A program made the translations under genes and the position numbers. This document shows positions 13,623 through 26,893 of a DNA stretch of 64,000 nt, in pieces (positions within the stretch are counted from its first letter, which is position 1; every line of letters begins with the position of its first letter). The stretch is from Gymnorhina tibicen. Lineage: Eukaryota > Chordata > Aves > Passeriformes > Artamidae. The notes under the pieces are model-generated. The model made no database searches. It was not told the DNA's origin and saw nothing but the letters and a program-made list of their open reading frames with translations. The stretch lies in NCBI GenBank assembly GCA_013399875.1, contig VXAZ01000373.1, positions 62,001 to 126,000 of the forward strand, written 5' to 3'.

Positions 13623-13794
13623 CCTTGCAGGTGTCTCCAGGAGTGTCACATTGGTGGTTGCCTACATCATGACCATCACAGACTTTGGCTGGGAAGATGC
13701 ACTGTCTGTTGTCCGTGCGGCGAGATCCTGTGCCAATCCAAACATGGGCTTCCAGAGACAGCTACAGGAATTCGAAAAACACGATGTCGATCAG
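13623..13794 (+). CDS. DUSP22: DUSP22 catalytic-loop exon
   Basis: A 172-nt exon follows the acceptor TTCTGTGCAG and ends at the donor GTAAAT. Its first base completes the catalytic Cys (Cys88 in human numbering). Joined with the previous exon it gives the dual-specificity phosphatase signature HCLAGVSRS, which fits HCxxGxxR(S/T). It continues with VTLVVAYIMTITDFGWEDAL and then the conserved block SCANPNMGFQRQLQEFEKH, ending in DQ. The catalytic Cys and the P-loop Arg are intact, so the enzyme should be active. The exon ends in phase 0, which allows more than one downstream exon to be joined in frame. Confidence 0.97.
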
Positions 13795-16667
13795 GTAAAT
13801 GAACTACGAAACAGAGCTGTGAAACACAGTTCCAAGTCAGATCATGGGCTGCTTCTCATTATTTTGTGGTCTGTGTGGTTTATCTGACTCCCCGTTTTTG
13901 CTTTGAGGGAATGACTTCCTAGCCCAGCCTGCTCCACTAAAGAGATACAGGTAGATCTGAAGGTGTCAGGGAATGCTGGATGGGAGAAGGGATGAAGCAC
14001 AGCATCTAACACCTCCTGCCCAACTGTGCTGTCAGTCTAGTGGTTCATGTGAGCTAAGACACAATTCAAGACTGACACCTTTAGAGGGGTAAAAGGTAAA
14101 GGGTGAGTTGCTCAGAACATAGCAAAAAGGCCAGCCTATAACTACCGGTTGCATAAAAGTAGTGGGTTTCCCCCCAACACATTCTTTTGGAATAGTAAGC
14201 AGGAAAGAAATCATCACAAATCTTTCCTGTCCAGGAGTTAAACTGAGTCCTCATTATGACTTGTGTGTTGTGATCCCCCACCTCCCCCCGTCTTCTGTGG
14301 CTAAGACTTAATAAATTTTCTGATGTGTAGGACAGCCTCAAATCTAACCCTTTCTTTTCTTTTTAGCCTTTTGAAGGTTTTGTAGGACTAGAAGAATCAA
14401 CGGAAGAGTAGGACTGCCAAGGGGGTTTCATAAAACAAAACTTAGTTTCTTATTCCAAAAAAAAACCTGTCCCACGCAAAAGACCTGCTCCCTGTGGGTG
14501 ATTGGTGACTTCCACTTATGTTAGCAACCTGCTGTGGCCGCCCTCTCCATTTTCCATTGCTCAGCATATTGTTGTTGTTGTTGTGTGGGCTTTTGTGCCT
14601 ATTTTGCTTATTAAAAATAACAACAACAGAGGCAAACCAAAGTCGGAAAGCAAAATACATGAGGCAGAGGATGTTGGTTTTTTTATTCCGTCCCTGTCAC
14701 TCTGCTGCAGAAAGCTCAGAGTTTAGAAATTACCATTTGTTTTGCATGATGCAGTTAGCAACTGTAAATATTTGCGTTTTTTTAATATTTAACTGAATGT
14801 TTCCTGGATCATTTGGAACTGGTGTAAATGGTAGAATAACTGATTTTTAAGAGACAAAAGTCAGAGAGGGACTTTCCAGGCTTGTCTCCTTCCTCCCTTA
14901 CAGTCATTTCTACTCTAATTGGTTTGGTCTAACAGCAATGACAATTAAGGCTATATGCAAATAGCCTGATAAAGACAGTAACGTCTCTCTTTTTTCATCC
15001 ACCATGGACTGCGCATTCTGTCTTTATTCACTGAGGGGGAGGCATTAGGTTGCAAAAAGAAGTATCCACCTGTATTCACTGGCTGGGCTGTAGTTTCTTA
15101 CTGTCTCTTAAGAGCAACCACATCCTTAGCAGGTGTCTGTTTACACACCTGATTTCAGTGGAATGGTGCCATCTGCCAAGGGCGTGAACTTTTTTCAGAT
15201 TTCAGCAGCATTGGGTGTTTTGCTGTGCCACTAAAGGAGGGGTGGTATCCTGTTGGCTCTCTGGAATGTTGTCCTTTAGGTCTTGGTCTTATAGGATGAG
15301 GTTTAGTCACTAAGGTTACAACATAGTTTGCACCTGTTCCAAACTTCCACATGGTAGCCTGAGGCTTTGGATTTGCCTCAGGACCTCTTTAAGGAATGGG
15401 AGGAAGTATCATGTTGAGGTCTTGTCTCCCAGTGTCCTAGTAAATGATCTTTGTGGATCAAGCTGTTCATGAGCCCCAAACAGAACAAAGCTATGGAGGT
15501 TAAGGTTTGGAAAATTAATATTATTCCCACTGGGACACAATAGTTGGAGTCTGTGTTTACTAGCTGCTTCTGCAGATAAGCTCTACAAAATTGTCAGGAA
15601 TCGGACAGTTCTTCAGCTGGAATTGTCCTCAGCTGGACTCAAATTCTGCAACTGGCAAAGAAGTGATGGAGCTGAGTGGACAGAAAAAGTGAACACGAGG
15701 AATTTCCACTCTTTCCTGTGGGACAGAGATATCTGTTGGCAGGTCCAAATCAAGGAAAAGGAGTGGGGAGTTTTATACAATATGTACTTATGAAGCTTGT
15801 TGGCATACAGATATTTTGTGGTCAAAAATTGTGGGTTTAAAATGTGATCTTATGACAAAAGAATTACTTTGTGTTATCAAACACAAAGATACTGCCTCAG
15901 CCTCTGAAAGCATCTGAGCTGAAAATTGCTGCAAGTTGAGGAAATGGCCAGGGAAAATGTCTCAGCATTATTGCCCTGCCGTTGCTTGATTCTTTCCTCG
16001 TCATTTACATCTTGTTACTCTTAAAGCAGGATACAGAGCTGGACTGACCATCAGCTGGGCCTGGTACATCTGTTGCCGTGTACCATATTCAGTCATTCAC
16101 ATCAGTAACATAAGGGGTCCTATTCTATAGCTTCTATTAAACTTCTGGACTACTTCTTGCTGGAAGACTCCTATTAGGATATCCACACTACATTTTTTAC
16201 TACTGGTGTTTGTGGGCTCAAGATAAAAAACCTGTAAGAGTGGTTCACTTTCTGATCTTCAGCCTTCCTGCAGCCTGTTGTGACTTGGGCAAGTTGGCTG
16301 ATCATGTTGGCTTCCATGCTAATTCCTCTTATTGTTTGTGTATGCAGCAGGAACAGGGAGATTTTAAGTCCAGGATGTTCTTTCCCAGCAGGTGTTCCTT
16401 ACTCTGTATTACTCCAGTTAGCCAAGCTGTTCCACAGATGTGTCATTTCATGAGATGTAAGGGGTCTCAGTGATTTCAAATATGTGTTCCTGTGCTGTGC
16501 ATTCTGTGCTGCTGTTGAAGGACATGCAATATTTGGAGTGCTTTTCTTAAACTGTGTATGATCCTAAAAGCTACTGAAATTTTGTAGGACAGGAAGAAGA
16601 ATTACTTCTCCATCAATTTCATATTAACTGTTTCATCATTTTGTACATGTGTTTTCAATTTCTGCAG
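13795..16667 (+). other. DUSP22: DUSP22 last intron, with a possible alternative exon
   Basis: This 2.9-kb intron precedes the conserved last coding exon. It contains a candidate alternative terminal exon at 14367-14411, described separately, and a short GTT trinucleotide run near 14570-14583. Nothing else is recognisable. Confidence 0.75.
14367..14411 (+). CDS. DUSP22: candidate alternative terminal coding exon of DUSP22
   Basis: A good acceptor with a long pyrimidine tract (ctttcttttctttttag, ending at 14366) is followed in phase 0 by 14 codons, PFEGFVGLEESTEE, and a TAG at 14409-14411. The phase matches the end of the exon at 13794. An ATTAAA at 14610-14615 with a T-rich stretch near 14675 could end such a transcript. 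The product would keep the whole phosphatase domain but replace the 61-residue C-terminus with 14 acidic residues. I do not recognise this tail from a known isoform. It could also be a decoy acceptor, so confidence is low to moderate. Confidence 0.4.
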   Translation, partial: PFEGFVGLEESTEE

Positions 16668-16853
16668 TTCAGGCAGTGGCTGAAAGAAGAATATGGGGAA
16701 AACTCTTCTCAGGATCTGCAAGAAGCCAAAAATCTTCTGAGCAAATACAAAGAGCAGGCAGAGTTGCATCAGACTACTGGAGGAAGGCAGTGGAATAACA
16801 ACTTCTCATCTGTGCCATCTCTCTCATACAGCAACTACACAACAGAGACCTAA
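16668..16853 (+). CDS. DUSP22: DUSP22 last coding exon
   Basis: This exon follows the acceptor TTTCTGCAG and runs in phase 0 for 61 codons to TAA at 16851-16853. It begins FRQWLKEEYGENSSQDLQEA, matching the human segment after HQ (YRQWLKEEYG), and ends with YSNYTTET as in the longer human isoform. The stretch between (KNLLSKYKEQAELHQ) is predicted helical, and the final 30 residues are Ser, Asn and Thr rich and probably flexible. The short human C-terminus ending in FLRRL was not seen downstream. Confidence 0.96.
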   Translation, partial: FRQWLKEEYGENSSQDLQEAKNLLSKYKEQAELHQTTGGRQWNNNFSSVPSLSYSNYTTET

Positions 16854-19800
16854 TCGCAAGAGGTCGACTTTTTTTCTTTCTATTTTTGCAAAACATCTTG
16901 CCATGTTTTCCATCCCATCTTCAAGACTTTCAGCAGTTAACCATGCAAACTGTTGATTTATAGAAAGCTTCTTGATGACATGATGTGTGTGTGTATGAGT
17001 GTGTTTCACACAGTTTTGTAATTCAGGCAGGATCAAGCTCTGTTTATGCCCAGAGACAGGATCCAGTTACTGTGGCTGAGGCAATTTGTCTGCCAGCCAC
17101 AGCTATATCCCCTTCTGCCCACATTGCCTGGCATTTGCTGTGAGGTTAGCTCAACTCCTCCTGTTGTAGGCTAGCAAAGGGCTTGGAGAGATGAAGTCTG
17201 GTGATTCAAGCTGTGGCAGTTTGGCGTCTCTGCACTGTTAGTGTGGCAAAGGCGTTACTGCACCTGAAGAAGGGAACTCAAGTCTGTGTCTCTGCTGCTC
17301 CTGTTCGCAGTCCCTTGGCGAGTAATTGTGTGGAGGTGGGCGTGAACTTGAATGCTAGGCTGAAAGCTGGAGCAGGTGAGACAGGGGCACAAGTAGCTTT
17401 CCCCCAGCAGTAGCATTTAGGAGAGAAGTGGGACAGACAGCTCTGAGTAATAACACCTTCAACCGCCACAGTTGTCTTTGCTTCAGTGCCCATGAGACAG
17501 AGCTGTCAGCAGAGCTGCCACAGACCAAGAGCACCCAGGCTGTTACCACAGCTCAGCTGATGTGCGGTGATTTAAGCCATGGCCCCTCGACTGTGCATCT
17601 GGTCTCCCAGCATAAGCTTTTCTGGAGAACAGTTTATCAGGTCTCCAGTGCCGCCGAACTTCATTCCCCATGGAACACGTGCCTCTTCAGCACACGCCCC
17701 TGCGCACATGATAACGCGTCTCCAAAGAGTGGGCTCGGTGTGAGTGTGAGCACCTGTTTCTTTGCTTGTGCTGTGGTTTGCTCTTTGACTTCAGCTACCT
17801 CAAAAATGCTGTTCTTGTCATTGTGGTTGTAAATGCAACCTTGAAAATTGCCTTGTGTAACCTTAATCTAACACTGAGTGAAGTAAGTGGGTGGGTGTGT
17901 GTGTGCAAGAGTGTGCGTGTGCATGTATATTTCACAAATGTCTGTATTTGAGAAGTTTATTGTTTTCTTTTAAAATTGCCCATATTTCTCACTGGTTTAA
18001 AGATTGAGTTGTTTGAATTCAACTTTCCTGCCATGTAAACACCACTATATATTTTTCTGTGATCAGATTTATAGGAATGCATTTGTACAATATATTTTAA
18101 ACTAGGTTGAAACTAGGGGCCATACTCCGCTCTTGGTAACGTGTGTGTTTCTGGAATGGAGCCACTGCCTGACTCAAGCGGCTTGTAAGAGTGTAACTTC
18201 AGACGTGTCAGTAGGGATGCTGGCCACTGTTTTGATTTCTGGTGGTGTAATGCGGGCTGGCCCTGATGCCAAGATCATGATTTCTTGTCTTTGACTTGGA
18301 GGATGGAAGGCCCACTTTCCTTGAAGATTCTAGAAAATAAAAAATACCACCCAAACAGCCAAGATAGAAAACTAAAACCAAACCTTTCAATTGTTCAAAT
18401 GTGGTGTATATCATGCTAAAAGCTGAGCACTGAGTGAGAAGCAGTCAGCATACTAAATAGACTGTTGTGTCTCTTTCAATTTCTTTGGTACTCTGGCCTC
18501 CCATTCCTTCACAAGGTTCTTCTACGTGTGACCTCCTGCGTGCAGGTGGCAGTGAATTCCTTGGATGGGAGCAAGGCTTTTGGGTCAAGTAAACTCTGGC
18601 TGTTAAATATCTGTTGTGAAGTATCTTAAAAAAATATGTTATGGCTTGTGAAATATGGGTCATGCATATCCATAATTACCTAAAAGGAAAAAAGGGAATG
18701 GGGTGGAACCGACCTGTCAGTTTCATCTGAGGTCAAGCCTGCATCAGGGTTCTCATTGCACTAAGTGCTTTAAGTGTACTGAGCATGATGAGAGCGGGAT
18801 AATCATATCTTTGTTGCAATAAGGGATGTTGCTGGATTTGGGAGAAGTGCTGGAATTGACCTTGTTTTCAAGCTTGCAGCTAAAGGAACCACGGCCTATT
18901 TGATATATCCTGCAGTTGCTCTGTGATTGCCTGGTAAGAGAGGTATTTAGCTGTTCCTGAAGACGTTGATCTGCAAATACTTGTCTGCTTAACAATTCCA
19001 GCCCAGCAGTGTCCACGTTGGCAGTCCCTTCTGTGCTTTGAGGGTAGATACGATAATTGGGAAATGTTTTCCTCGGTAACAGGGTCTGACACACGTTCAG
19101 GATGCGGGTCCATTTGTTCAACCCTCTACTCACAATAGGATACGTAGGGCAACGTCAGCCCATCCCCAAAGGGCAGCTTTGTCAGAGGTATTCTGCCTGT
19201 GGTCTTGCAGGTATCCAGCCAGACCATCCTGTAGCTGGCTGCCAACACTGTGTATCCTGTAACATTCCTGGCACTCTTGTCCTTGCAGTAGTAACCCTGT
19301 GAGTGCTGGTAAGTTGGCAGTTTTTCTTACTGCTCTGACACATACAAGGCAGAATGGGAGATACCTGTTAATGTTCATGTGTCCAAGATTAATCTGCACT
19401 GGTTTTTTTAAATAGTTTGGTTATCTCCAAAGAGTCAGTCCCACAAACAGGATTTTTTTTGGAACTGAATTTGGCTTTAGGGCCATATAGCCACATCAGT
19501 GTGCGTTATGCTGCAGCTTGGAAGCAGATACAGGGTAAGCTGGGAAGACGGAGGGAGTGCCATATTGTCAGCAAGTGGAAGTGCTTCTCTCTTTTTGGAA
19601 GGCAGAAGAGGTATTTTCTGTAGTCTCCTCCTTCAACATCTTGTGTAGTGGTCTGTGTGTCCTGCATAGTGCAGGTAAGAGCAGTATAAGAGCAACAGCA
19701 GTCTAAGAAAACTTGAATCTGGTTTGTCCATGTAGAGAGCAGAATGATGGTTTACTCCCTAATTACCATGGGTGCAGGAGAGAGAGCTACAGTTCTCACC

Positions 19801-20490
19801 TTTTGCCTTTTAGAGAGGGAGAGGAGCTAATGCAGACTGAGAATGTGACATACTTGTCTTCCAACCAGCCTTTCAGTGGCAGTTTGTAGGACTTTCCAGC
19901 TATCTGAAACATGACTAGACCCAATTCACCTCTTAGTAGTTGGCCTTTGTAGTGTAGATGATGCATTCAGTTATTTTGTTTCTGTACTTCAAAACACTGT
20001 CCTCATTTTGATGTTCACTGGAAAATGTATAAAGTTTATAACACCTTATTGGATATCCAGATTTGAAATGTATAATCGATTTTTTTTGGGCTAAACTTGA
20101 TATCCATGTGTGATTATAAGCAAATGTCTAGTGTTATAGAATGTAGGTAATGGGTAAATGTATTAATAGTATTTATTACTCTGTTTTTTAACCTGGAAAA
20201 AGTTGCTTCCTTACATTTTGTGGTTGAGTGGGAAGATATGGCAAATCATATCTGTTTTTTAAAAAGGATTATAACTTTGGTTGCTATAATGGCCACCAAC
20301 CTATAAAGATGTCAGTGAAAAATTATAGCAATTACTTCCACTAGTTTAAAAACTCTGAATCTGGTAAGCTTCTTGATTCTCTTGTCTTCCTCTTCCTGGG
20401 CATCTTAGCGAAGCCTTGATTGCTTTTTCCAAATGTTTGTATTTAATACGTTCTACAATTTTTTTATAAATAAAATTAAATGTTAACACC
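16854..20490 (+). other. DUSP22: probable DUSP22 3' UTR
   Basis: This is non-coding sequence after the DUSP22 stop. A minor AATAAA lies at 18336-18341. A better candidate end is an AT-rich region with AATAAA at 20469-20474. I infer a 3' UTR of up to 3.6 kb; a shorter form ending near 18360 is equally possible. GT-rich runs occur at about 16986-17004 and 17888-17920. No other gene is seen. Confidence 0.5.
20469..20474 (+). terminator. DUSP22: candidate DUSP22 poly(A) signal
   Basis: A canonical AATAAA sits in a T/A-rich block about 3.6 kb after the stop, followed by a T-rich stretch (ctgtatttcttgg) at a suitable distance. It is the most convincing 3'-end signal between DUSP22 and the next gene, but it was chosen by inspection only. 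Confidence 0.5.
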
Positions 20491-23400
20491 CGATCTGCTT
20501 CTGTATTTCTTGGAATCAATAATAGTGTCTGGAAGGCTTCTGCTCGCTGTTTGTATCCCTGTAGGTACAGTAAGAGTACAAGACTAACTCATTTTGGTAT
20601 TTAGATTACTGCACACAGACTTCTTGAAACTTCCCCTCTCTTCACTGAGTTCTCCCAGGTCAATTCAAGAATCTTCAGCACAAGCACCTCTTGATAGTCT
20701 CCCAAGAGGATCTTGCATGTTGCTGTCTCACTTATTGTTGCTGGCCCATCATTGCCAGGGTCTGCGGTGAATCCAGTGTTTTTATTATATTGAAATACCT
20801 TATTTTCCATAGCACGCTGATGTAGGGCTTAATCAGCTGTAAAACTTATCCTGGTTTTCAGGCTGCCAGTGCTCAAGGCTCTCAGTAGTGATCTGTCAGA
20901 GGAAGCTGATGTAAGTGGCACATGATTCTCAGGGGAAAACTTACAGTGTAAGGGGGGAAATGCCCCATTCAAATTCCCACAGATAACACAGTGAATTTCT
21001 GTAGTTTGACACTACCTCTTCTAAGAGGGTATTTCTGACATTTGGGTAATCAAGAAAAAAGCACCAAACCCAAACAAAAAAGCCCATCAACCTGAAAGTA
21101 TAATCAGTCAGATTATAGCCAGATCTCATGGCCACTTCAGTCCTTGCTGAAGGCTGAACTGTTTTTGCAGTGGGACTCCCTTATGAAGGCAGAAATATAT
21201 GCTCAGGTACAGTGAGTTTTGAGTCTTCTCTTTTTTCCTTCTCCTTCCTCTCCCAGTACTTGTTATTTTATATACTATTGGGAATGTGTGGATGGTGATT
21301 CCTAAGGAATCTTGGGCATTCAACTAATCAGTAATATCCTCCTCTAGCATAAAGTAGATGTGTCTGTAGATAGCTCTGGAAGTGATAGATGCACCTTGTT
21401 CATAATACATTTCATAATACACAATACATTATTCATCTTCAGTGTAAATGGGATGGCTCGGATTTTATTAATGTGTGTTTCAGTCCTCTTTGTGTCTTTC
21501 TGTGAAGAGACTGAATTCTATACAACCTGCTATGTGACACTTGAATTAGTGTGATTACCTTCTCTCTCCCTTCTGTTATCCATAGCAATGTCTTAGATAT
21601 ATGTGCTACAGCACTGATGAGGGGGAAAACTTGCTTAAAGTATAATCCCTCCTGATCTAGGAAAACCTCATAAGTTTTAGAGGAGGCTTCTCCTATGCCT
21701 AAAGGAAAACAGCAGTTTCCAAATGAAAAATGTTCTGCTGCTTAATCTTCCTTTTGACCACTTAGTACTTTTCAAGGGTAATTTTTATCCAAATCACATG
21801 CAAAAATCTTGCTGGAACCGTGGTGCTGAATTGCTGTTCCTGACTGTGTACCTTGTTCCCTCCAGTGTTACATGTAACTGTTGTGAGTTCGGAAGGTGGC
21901 AGCTTCGACCTGATTCCTGGAGTCCTTCCCCACCTTGCTGTTGGCTGAAGGAATTAGAGGGCAAACCTGCATGTCCTTAGATGTGCTTATAACCTGATAA
22001 GGAGTTTTGGCTTTGCCAGCAGATTACGAGAGTCCTTCCACCTCATCAAGAAAATTGCATTGACAGAGGGAAAATGATGATGGTCTGTAGAAAATGTTAG
22101 AGAGCATGAGGAAGATGATGTTGCACTGTGCAGTGTTTCTGTAGATACCCCTGGAGACACAAGGCACGTGACAGAAACAGCTAATTTCACACTTTGTTCC
22201 CAGCAGAGCTTGAAATGTGGGTCTTGTTTTCAATGTGGCCCAGCTCCTGTGCTTAACTATTTCATTGCTACATTTAGCTACTCTGTTATATTATTATTCT
22301 GCCCTCAGCCAAGGAACAAGTTCTTCTTTATATATTTGAATGTGTGCTTTGCTCTAGTGAATTATGCCAACTCCAGTTTACCAAAACTGAGTAGCTTGTG
22401 AGTAGCAAGGTGACTTCCTGTAGTTTCCATGTAGTTTCTAGTGTAAATATTAGGAGTGGGCATTAATGAAGTGTGAGCGAGAGACGTCCTTTTGCCATTG
22501 AGTAGCTGCATAGCTCAGTCCTTGTAGGAGACTTGGTTCTGCTCATGTGAGCCAAACACATCTGCAGTAAACTGGGACTAAAACTCACTTGCAAGCAGCC
22601 TCAAAAAGTGGGATTTTCAGCCAGACCTGAGCCCAGTTTCCATTTTAGTTGCGACAGTTATGAATGTGCAGGTTTGTACCCTCCATTATTTATTGAACTA
22701 TGAATAGAGAGATCAGAACCAAGACATTGAAGCTACTGGAAGTGTGGAGTGTTCTTAGGTTGTTTGCTTGGTTGATCATTATTCATACAGGCATTGGCAA
22801 AGCAGTGTTAGGCCTCGGAGGAGGCATTTACAAATGGACCTTTGGAAAGTCTGAGTTCTGATTCTCCTTCTTCCCTTCTTTCTCTGGAAGCAAGTGAGTT
22901 TTTATTTAATTTGTCAGCAGATAATACAGAAAATGGGATTTTTGTTACAATTTATTGCATTTCTTCCCCTCCTCTCATCCTTTTACCTTTTTTTTCTGTG
23001 TGTGGGTTTGTTTGGGGTTTTTTGGTTTGTTTTGTTGGTTTTTTTTGTTAAATAACTAGTATTTATCCCAGAACTCTTAAGTCAGGGTGAGTGCCAGTGT
23101 GTGGCTTGCAAACAATTTTGTTTCCTGTAAGTATGTATTTATATTAAAAAATGCTCATGTTATAAGGTTGCTAATTGTGTTAACAAGTACACTTTGGCTG
23201 CCTATGTATCTGTCCTGTTATGGTTGGGGTGGTTTTTTCCCAAGCCTGATGTGCCTTCTGTTGGATGTTGTCATCTTCTGTGGCCTTCTGGCTCTTGTAC
23301 AGCACTGGATGCTTTGGATAAGTAGCACTGATCCATGACAGTGTTGAGCCTGGCATTTAAAAGATTAATGAAGGATATTTTATTTCTGATTTGTATGTCA

Positions 23401-26400
23401 AAAAGCAATGTTCATTGGTGGACGAGCATTCTGTGCAGGTTAGTGATTGCAAATATTTTACTTGATGCTCTCCCTTCTATTTTAAGGCTAAATGGGACTT
23501 TGTTGAAAGTTTCTAAGTAGGGGAAAAACTCTGTCCTGTGTTTAGAGGAAGTATATGTTGAAGGTGTCAGAATTACTGTGTATATGCATGCTCACTGCGT
23601 ATTTTTCCAAGGATTGCATTTTGGAAGTCTTTGCAAGTTAAGACTGCAGCACGTGACTTTCCCAGCAAAACAGCTTATTAAATCCCTCAATGTCTCAAAA
23701 GAAGGAAAGAAAAAAGAAAAACAAACAAAATATTAATATTTTTGCACATGTCGGAGGCTGTGCAAGTGTACCTCTGGCATTTCTCAGCTGGGTAAGGCTG
23801 TATGAAGTTAAACATCAGTAATAAGTTTGGAGGATGAATGGGAAAAAGTATAACCACCAGTGGATATTAATGTAATACAGTAATTAATTGGAAATGCACT
23901 CTAGACTCTGCTGTCACTGCAAGAATCTTATATACTTTACAATATTTTCTTTTCCTTTAGAGTTGACATTCATTTCCCTGGGTTGGTCACCTTACATCAG
24001 TGTTTCCCTTGGGAGATCTCGTGTATTTCTTGCTGGGCTTTTCTCCCTTAGAATTATACCTCCCTGATAATGCACAACTTGCATAAATGGCATAGAAATG
24101 GTTGCAAGAGCACCAGTGTTGCAGTTAAGACAGGCTAGGAATTTCCATAGTTCTTTTTGAAATAAAGCACTTGTGGTTTTGACTTACCAAGAAGGCATAC
24201 TGAGTCAGTCACCTTTGTCCAATCCATAAAATGCTGGACTGAGAAGCATTTGGGATTCTGTTACCAAATCTCCTACAATTTGCTGTGTGACTATGCAAGT
24301 TGTTTCTGTCTGGTTTGCTTCATTTCCCCAGTAAAATGGGGAAGCATTTGCAACTTTCCCTGGTACAGCTTTGAGAAGCCCCCGATGGAACGCACTGCCT
24401 CAGTGTTGGCTGTGCATTGTCAGATGAGGTATCTGCCCTCCATCTCGGGGGTGTTAAAATATGTTTGTAGCAGAGAGATCCTGAAGCAGGGCAAGAGGCT
24501 GTGGGGGTGTCAACACGTTCATCCCACCTGCGTATGAAGCACTGCACAGGATGCTTGTTGGATGTAGATGGGAGAAAATTCAAGATCTTACTCCCTCAGG
24601 AAACGTTTGCTGTATTCAACGTGAATCATAAAGTGCAGATGTCATAATTTCTATATGGAAAAAAAACTGAGTGAGGAGAAAGAGGCCCAGAGCAATTCTG
24701 GTTGTGACTGCCCTAGATGAAATTCATCCCTCTGGTGCATCAGTTGAACATAAAATCTCAGGTAAAAAATAAATGGTTGGGATATGTAACGTGCTTGTGA
24801 TTTCAAGAATGATGCGGGCAGTGGCGGGCAGCACGCAGAGGAGGAATAGCATATGGCAAAAAATTGAAGCATTGAAATAGCTAACAGTAACATGGTTTGA
24901 GCTGCTGATGCATGTGCTGATATGTTCCATGTACTCCAGGAAAAAGTCTGCAGGATAAAAAAAAAGGGATTCTCCACAGTACTTTGGATATATGCCTATG
25001 GTGATAGAAAAAAAGTGTTGTCCTGATTTTCTTCTTCTGGAAAGAAAGTGCATATGGTGAATACATCTAATAAAAGCTGTTCTGGCAGATGAGAATTGGA
25101 GGAAGAACAAAATCAGTGTCTCCTTGGCCAAGCTGCTGCTGCTACTTTTGGACTGCTTCATGAAAGACATGAATTTGATTCATTTCCAAAGACAGCTTGG
25201 AAACTCCAGGCAGCAGAAGAAGGGACTCCCCCTTGACTTAGCTGTTTTTCTCTGTATGCATTGCACTTGTGTAAAATGCCATCAGTGCCACCTCTCAGGT
25301 CATTTCTGAGGGAGGGTCAGTGTGTGAGGACTCAGATTGAGGGATCAGGGAGCCTCAGTGCCTTGAAACACCTTGAACTTCATGCAGGGTTGGGGAACTT
25401 CCAGTACCTGCTGTGGGCACCTCAGTTAAAAAAGAAAACCTTCAACTTCCAGCCAGAGTAGATGCAAACTGTGTATTGGAGAAGCCTCTGTCTTTCTACC
25501 AGTGGCCAAAGTCTCCTTGTCCTCTCCCTGGTTGCCTCCAGCACTAAGCCAAGTAATTAGGATTTTTTTAGTCCCTCCAGGCTTTCCTCCCTCCCTTCAA
25601 GACTGAATGGAGGCGGTTGCTGGACTCTGTGCTCATGACTTTTTCAACAAAGCCAAACAGATAAAACCATTTTTAATCTGAAGCATGTATATTAGGGTGA
25701 TTAGAAACTAATAGATGATTTACCTAGCTGAAAATACCTTGTGTGGGGACCCGGCTGTGGAAATAGCAGAGGTAAGAGTAGGGAGAGCACGGTTTGGTGA
25801 GTGCTCTGAGAGTGATTTGCCAGCTCTGATGGGAAACAATAAAGGGGAGGAAGAGACAGTAATCGGTGAATCAATCCGCACAGCTCGCTTGAAAATACCT
25901 CCTTTTTTGTGGCTTTGGTTACAAGAATGCTTTGTGCGCTGTTGAAGAAAGGCATTAGTAGCTGTTTTAAACTAGCCATATTCTAATTTAATATTTCATG
26001 AAGTACTGTGAACCTCTAAGCAAGAGAATTTCCACTTGTGTGCTTGTTGAGAGAGAGGGAGGGCAGATGGGCAGTGGGTATTTTAAACAAGAGGTTGCAA
26101 TTAAAGCAAGAAGGAGCCTTCTGTAAGTAGTGCTCGGCTGCAGTTGAGTACTTTTTCTGAGAAGTGATGGAATGACACACTATTGAAATGAAACCCCATT
26201 TCAATAGAAGACACCAAGTTGATGCCTGAAGGAAACACTCGGCAGTGGAGTTGTGTGAAATGGCCATATTCTCCTGGGAGAAGGTAATAAATAGGGTCGC
26301 GTCTCCATCACCTGGAGTGAAACCTGCACAGCAATGAGGGTTGCCAGCTGTGCATCCCGTCTGGCTCTGTGCTGTGACGGGCACGCCCTGGCTTCCTAGA

Positions 26401-26876
26401 GGGCTGATGAGTGGGACAGGCCCACGCCGTGGTTTGCTGGCAAACTGCATGAGCTGGACCCCAGGCAACTGGGAGCTGATCGTGCATTGGTGACACTGAG
26501 CTGGTTCAGTTTGGGAGAGGATTAGCCTGACCACCTGGAGGGGAAGCTTTAAACATTTGAATGCAACCCTAATATAAGCCTTTAATGCACATTTTCAGAA
26601 GTCAACGATGCTTTTGGCAGTTTTGCTTTTTTGGCCATCCTTCAAAGGAGGGTGATCAATACTCTTGGTCTGTCACATGTTGTTGCAGCTTTATGGGACA
26701 GCAGCTTCACATTTCAGGGATGACTTTTGCCAGGCCCTGCAGGTACACAGACATTCCTTGAACGGAGTCATAGCAGTCACAAAAAGGAAGACCTCTGTTA
26801 TAATATATCTTCCCTTCCACCTATCAGTAATAACTAGATGTGGGAAGAGTTTATGAAGACCCCCTCTAGAGGCATA

Positions 26877-26893
26877 ATTTATTTATTTATTTA
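26877..26893. repeat. short (ATTT)n run
   Basis: Four tandem copies of the tetranucleotide ATTT lie in intergenic DNA. It is a minor simple repeat. Confidence 0.7.

Larger units (their letters stand above)
1..20490 (+). other. DUSP22: DUSP22 gene, 3' part (5' exons outside window)
   Basis: This is the gene span of dual-specificity phosphatase 22 (JSP1/JKAP), a small cytoplasmic, N-myristoylated phosphatase known to act on JNK signalling and on T-cell receptor signalling. Four coding exons are visible (6671-6720, 12041-12115, 13623-13794, 16668-16853). They have GT-AG borders and compatible phases and give 160 residues plus a stop. By comparison with the roughly 205-residue human isoform ending in TTET, about 46 N-terminal residues are missing, including the myristoylation start. 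I looked for these upstream exons in 1-6670 and did not find them, so the window opens inside an intron. The end at about 20490 is inferred from a poly(A) signal. Confidence in identity is very high; the 3' boundary is uncertain. Confidence 0.93.
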
